From the NCBI RefSeq assembly GCF_945956965.1, contig NZ_CAMFJS010000011.1, positions 1 through 64,000 of the forward strand: a DNA stretch of 64,000 nt, in the 5' to 3' direction. Within the stretch, counting starts at the first letter, position 1; every line of letters starts with the position of its first letter. The stretch is from an uncultured Roseateles sp. GTDB taxonomy: Bacteria; Pseudomonadota; Gammaproteobacteria; Burkholderiales; Burkholderiaceae_C. The translations under genes and the position numbers were made by a program. The notes under the pieces are model-generated. The model had not been told where the DNA came from. It saw nothing but the letters and a program-made list of their open reading frames with translations, and made no database searches. This document shows positions 62,250 through 64,000 of the stretch, in pieces.

Positions 62250-63470
62250 TTAATCGAGCGCAAGCAAGGCCGCCAATCGCGCCTGCTGCACCGCCCGCCC
62301 GATGGCCGGGCCGCTCTTGCCCTCGGCCAGGGCCTGGGCGCTGACCGCGCTCAAGTCCAGGGCCAGCAGCTGGCGCAGATCGGCCAGCAGGCGCTCGCGC
62401 TGCGGATAGGGCCGGTCCTCGAAGCCAAGGCGCCCGCGCGCATCGCATTCGCATGCCCACAGCATCTGCTCGAAGCGCTCCGGGCGGCGCCAGGCGTCGC
62501 AGCGCTCCAGCAGGCGCAGCCGCGCCTCGGCGCCAAAGCTTTGGCTTTGGTGGACATGGGTGTGCTCGCGCGCCACCAAGTCGGCCAGCTCCTTGCAGTC
62601 ATTCGGCACGCGCCAGCGTTCGCTCAGCTGCTTGGCCAGCTTGGCGCTCAAGCCTTCATGGCCGATATGGCGCGGCAGCAGTTCGGGCGCGGTGAGGCCT
62701 TTGCCGAGGTCGTGGCACAGGGCTGCGTAGCGCACCGGCAGCGGGGCCAGGTCTTGCGCGGCATGGTCCAACACCATCAGCACATGCAGGCCGGTATCGA
62801 TCTCGGGGTGATGGGCGGGCGGCTGCGGCACGCCGAACAGGCGGTCCAGCGCCGGGCAGAGCCTGGCCAGCGCGCCGCAGTCGCGCAGCACCTCGAGCAT
62901 GCGTGAAGGCTTGGCCTCCATCAAGCCGCGTGAGATTTCTTGCCAGACGCGTTCGGCCACCAGGGCGTCCACCTCGCCGGCGGCCACCATCTCGCGCATC
63001 AGTGCGGTGGTTTCCTCGGCGATGCTGAAGTCCGCAAAGCGGGCGGCAAAGCGGGCCAGCCGCAGGATACGCACCGGGTCTTCCGCAAAAGCGGGCGAGA
63101 CATGGCGCAAGACCTTGTCAGCCAGATCGCGCTGGCCGCCGTAGGGGTCGATGATTTGGCCGTCCGCCGCCTGTGCCATCGCGTTGATGGTCAGGTCGCG
63201 GCGGCCGAGGTCTTGCTCCAGCGTGACCTCGGGCGCGGCGTGAAAGGCGAAGCCGCGATAGCCCGGCGCGGTCTTGCGCTCGGTGCGGGCCAGGGCGTAC
63301 TCCTCATGGGTCTGCGGGTGCAGAAAAACCGGAAAGTCTTGGCCCACGGCCACAAAGCCCGCCGCCAACATGGCCGCAGGGTCGGCACCAATGACCACCC
63401 AGTCACGGTCGCTCTGGGGCAGGCCCAGCAAGCTGTCGCGCACCGCGCCGCCCACCAGATAGCTTTGCAT
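62250..63470 (-). CDS. cca: CCA tRNA nucleotidyltransferase (multifunctional CCA protein)
   Basis: 406 residues from [12 protein letters not shown] (63470), matching the E. coli length; ATG codons at 63479 and 63482 would add three or four residues. Adds or repairs the 3' CCA of tRNAs. [10 protein letters not shown] and RDWVVIG (metal aspartates), [10 protein letters not shown] and the HD domain ([18 protein letters not shown] and LCHDLGKG) are intact, so both polymerase and phosphodiesterase/phosphatase activities are expected. Single minus-strand gene; upstream AAGGA precedes the start codons. Confidence 0.96.
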   Translation of the reverse strand: MQSYLVGGAVRDSLLGLPQSDRDWVVIGADPAAMLAAGFVAVGQDFPVFLHPQTHEEYALARTERKTAPGYRGFAFHAAPEVTLEQDLGRRDLTINAMAQAADGQIIDPYGGQRDLADKVLRHVSPAFAEDPVRILRLARFAARFADFSIAEETTALMREMVAAGEVDALVAERVWQEISRGLMEAKPSRMLEVLRDCGALARLCPALDRLFGVPQPPAHHPEIDTGLHVLMVLDHAAQDLAPLPVRYAALCHDLGKGLTAPELLPRHIGHEGLSAKLAKQLSERWRVPNDCKELADLVAREHTHVHQSQSFGAEARLRLLERCDAWRRPERFEQMLWACECDARGRLGFEDRPYPQRERLLADLRQLLALDLSAVSAQALAEGKSGPAIGRAVQQARLAALLALD

Positions 63471-63909
63471 CGAACTCATCATTCCTTCAGAAAATTGTTG
63501 CCGGCGAAGCCTGTTCGGCCGGCGATGGCTGGTCATGCTGCCCAAACTGGGCCAGCCAGCCCCGGCGCTCACCTTGGCGCGCACGCTGCCATCATAGGGA
63601 ATGCTGCCCGTCGCCTTGGGGCGCGGCACGCCGGCATTCGCCTGCCGCGGTTCCCGCGGCCCCATATCCAGCGCCGCTCGCCAGAAAGTGCACTGAGGCG
63701 AGCGAATCCACGCACTTTGTTCGCAAAGCGAAACGTATGGAACCGATCTTTACAAATTTGCGGGCGTTTTGAAGCCAGAAGCAGGCTCGTTCCCGCAGTT
63801 AGGGGGCTGCGCTGCGCTGGCAAGCCGGGTACATTCAAACCAACTCAGCTGAGTTCATGTGTCTGTCGCGCTCAAAGCGCGCTGGATTCACACCAAGATT
63901 GGAAGTCGT
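63471..63909. other. 439-base intergenic region between cca and a secreted-protein gene
   Basis: No credible gene. It contains a TTCGC-AAA-GCGAA inverted repeat (63720-63732), a TTTACAAAT -10-like sequence near 63750, and a perfect 14-base palindrome (63842-63855). It probably holds the promoters of both divergent genes. Confidence 0.5.
63842..63855. promoter_or_regulatory. perfect 14-base palindrome, candidate operator
   Basis: AACTCAGCTGAGTT reads identically on both strands and lies 54 bases before the ATG of the terminal gene. A regulator site is plausible; no regulator can be assigned. Confidence 0.45.
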
Positions 63910-64000
63910 ATGAAGCTCAAACCCATTGCCGTCGCCGCCGTTTTGTCCCTGTCTGCTATTGCCGCTTCGGCCGCTTCGTATGACCTGGGTACGCTGGACA
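63910..64000 (+). CDS. start of a secreted protein, possibly FxDxF-type PEP-CTERM (partial)
   Basis: Only the first 30 codons are in the window. They encode a signal peptide (MKLKPIAVAAVLSLSAIAASA, cleavage near residue 21) and a mature start SYDLGTLD. This opening resembles the FxDxF-motif PEP-CTERM secreted proteins common in Roseateles and relatives, which are sorted by exosortase. The diagnostic C-terminus is not visible, so the family is tentative. The gene continues past the window end. Confidence 0.5.
   Translation, partial: MKLKPIAVAAVLSLSAIAASAASYDLGTLD

Noticed and set aside
1-64000. tRNA, rRNA, CRISPR arrays, insertion sequences or prophage genes
   Set aside because: I looked for cloverleaf-like ends, spaced repeats, transposase and phage motifs and saw none. 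A tRNAscan/Infernal and ISfinder run would settle this.

Overview
The window reads as a chromosomal stretch of a high-GC betaproteobacterium of the order Burkholderiales, most like the Roseateles / Pelomonas / Paucibacter / Rubrivivax group. That is an inference from protein content and gene order: smg-dprA-LysM-def-fmt-htpX, yajC-secD-secF, the pgk...pyk...fba-purC...purE-purK-tsaC order, CreA, DUF1631 and an apparent FxDxF-type secreted protein start. I see no rRNA, tRNA, CRISPR array, insertion sequence or prophage, and no clear pseudogene. Genes are densely packed, many with 1 to 4 base start/stop overlaps, and several use GTG or TTG starts.

Region by region. 0-5.3 kb: thpR, an MBL hydrolase and a fatty-acyl-CoA ligase, a conserved unknown, and a divergent membrane-anchored lipase. 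5.3-7.2 kb: 4-hydroxyphenylpyruvate dioxygenase (hpd) divergent from an Lrp/AsnC regulator, with two matching 15-bp near-palindromes between them. 7.2-15.1 kb: a methyltransferase, an HDOD protein, a stand-alone TipAS domain, small proteins, an XRE-like protein next to a strong 46-base inverted repeat, an EF-G-like GTPase, creA, and a fused osmoprotectant-type binding protein/permease with no ATPase beside it. 15.1-18.7 kb: a branched-chain-amino-acid type ABC operon (livH, fused livMG, livF) behind a TetR-type palindrome. 19-22.8 kb: a crotonase-fold enzyme, thymidine kinase flanked by two paralogous four-cysteine mini-proteins, and an exported PhnD-rhodanese fusion.

22.7-27.1 kb: a tightly overlapped D-hydroxyproline operon (GntR regulator, 4-hydroxyproline 2-epimerase, three-part FAD/2Fe-2S dehydrogenase). 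27.4-33.4 kb: yajC-secDF and a DUF1631 gene. 33.4-41.6 kb: smg, dprA, a LysM protein, def, fmt, htpX, a lipoprotein with a lysine/alanine tail, a GIN-domain beta-repeat protein, azlCD. 41.7-56.7 kb: central carbon and purine genes (pgk, maeB, pyk, fba, purC, purE, purK) interspersed with a diguanylate cyclase, a divergent pair (HTH-HATPase-DUF4325 protein / ODP-type diiron protein), a TPR protein and the chaperedoxin cnoX. 56.7-64 kb: tsaC, a GDSL-like lipoprotein with degenerate catalytic blocks, tsaB-rimI-UDG-like-midA operon, cca, and the start of a secreted protein cut by the window end.

The most interesting signals are the paired mini-proteins around tdk, the paired Lrp operators, the isolated inverted repeat at 9.9 kb, the DUF4325/ODP divergent module, the PhnD-rhodanese fusion, a set of genes whose -10-like hexamer ends only 6-7 bases before the ATG (suggesting leaderless mRNAs), and three enzymes whose family catalytic residues appear changed (crotonase, GDSL lipoprotein, UDG-like protein). 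All motif statements come from reading the sequence; no database search was run.
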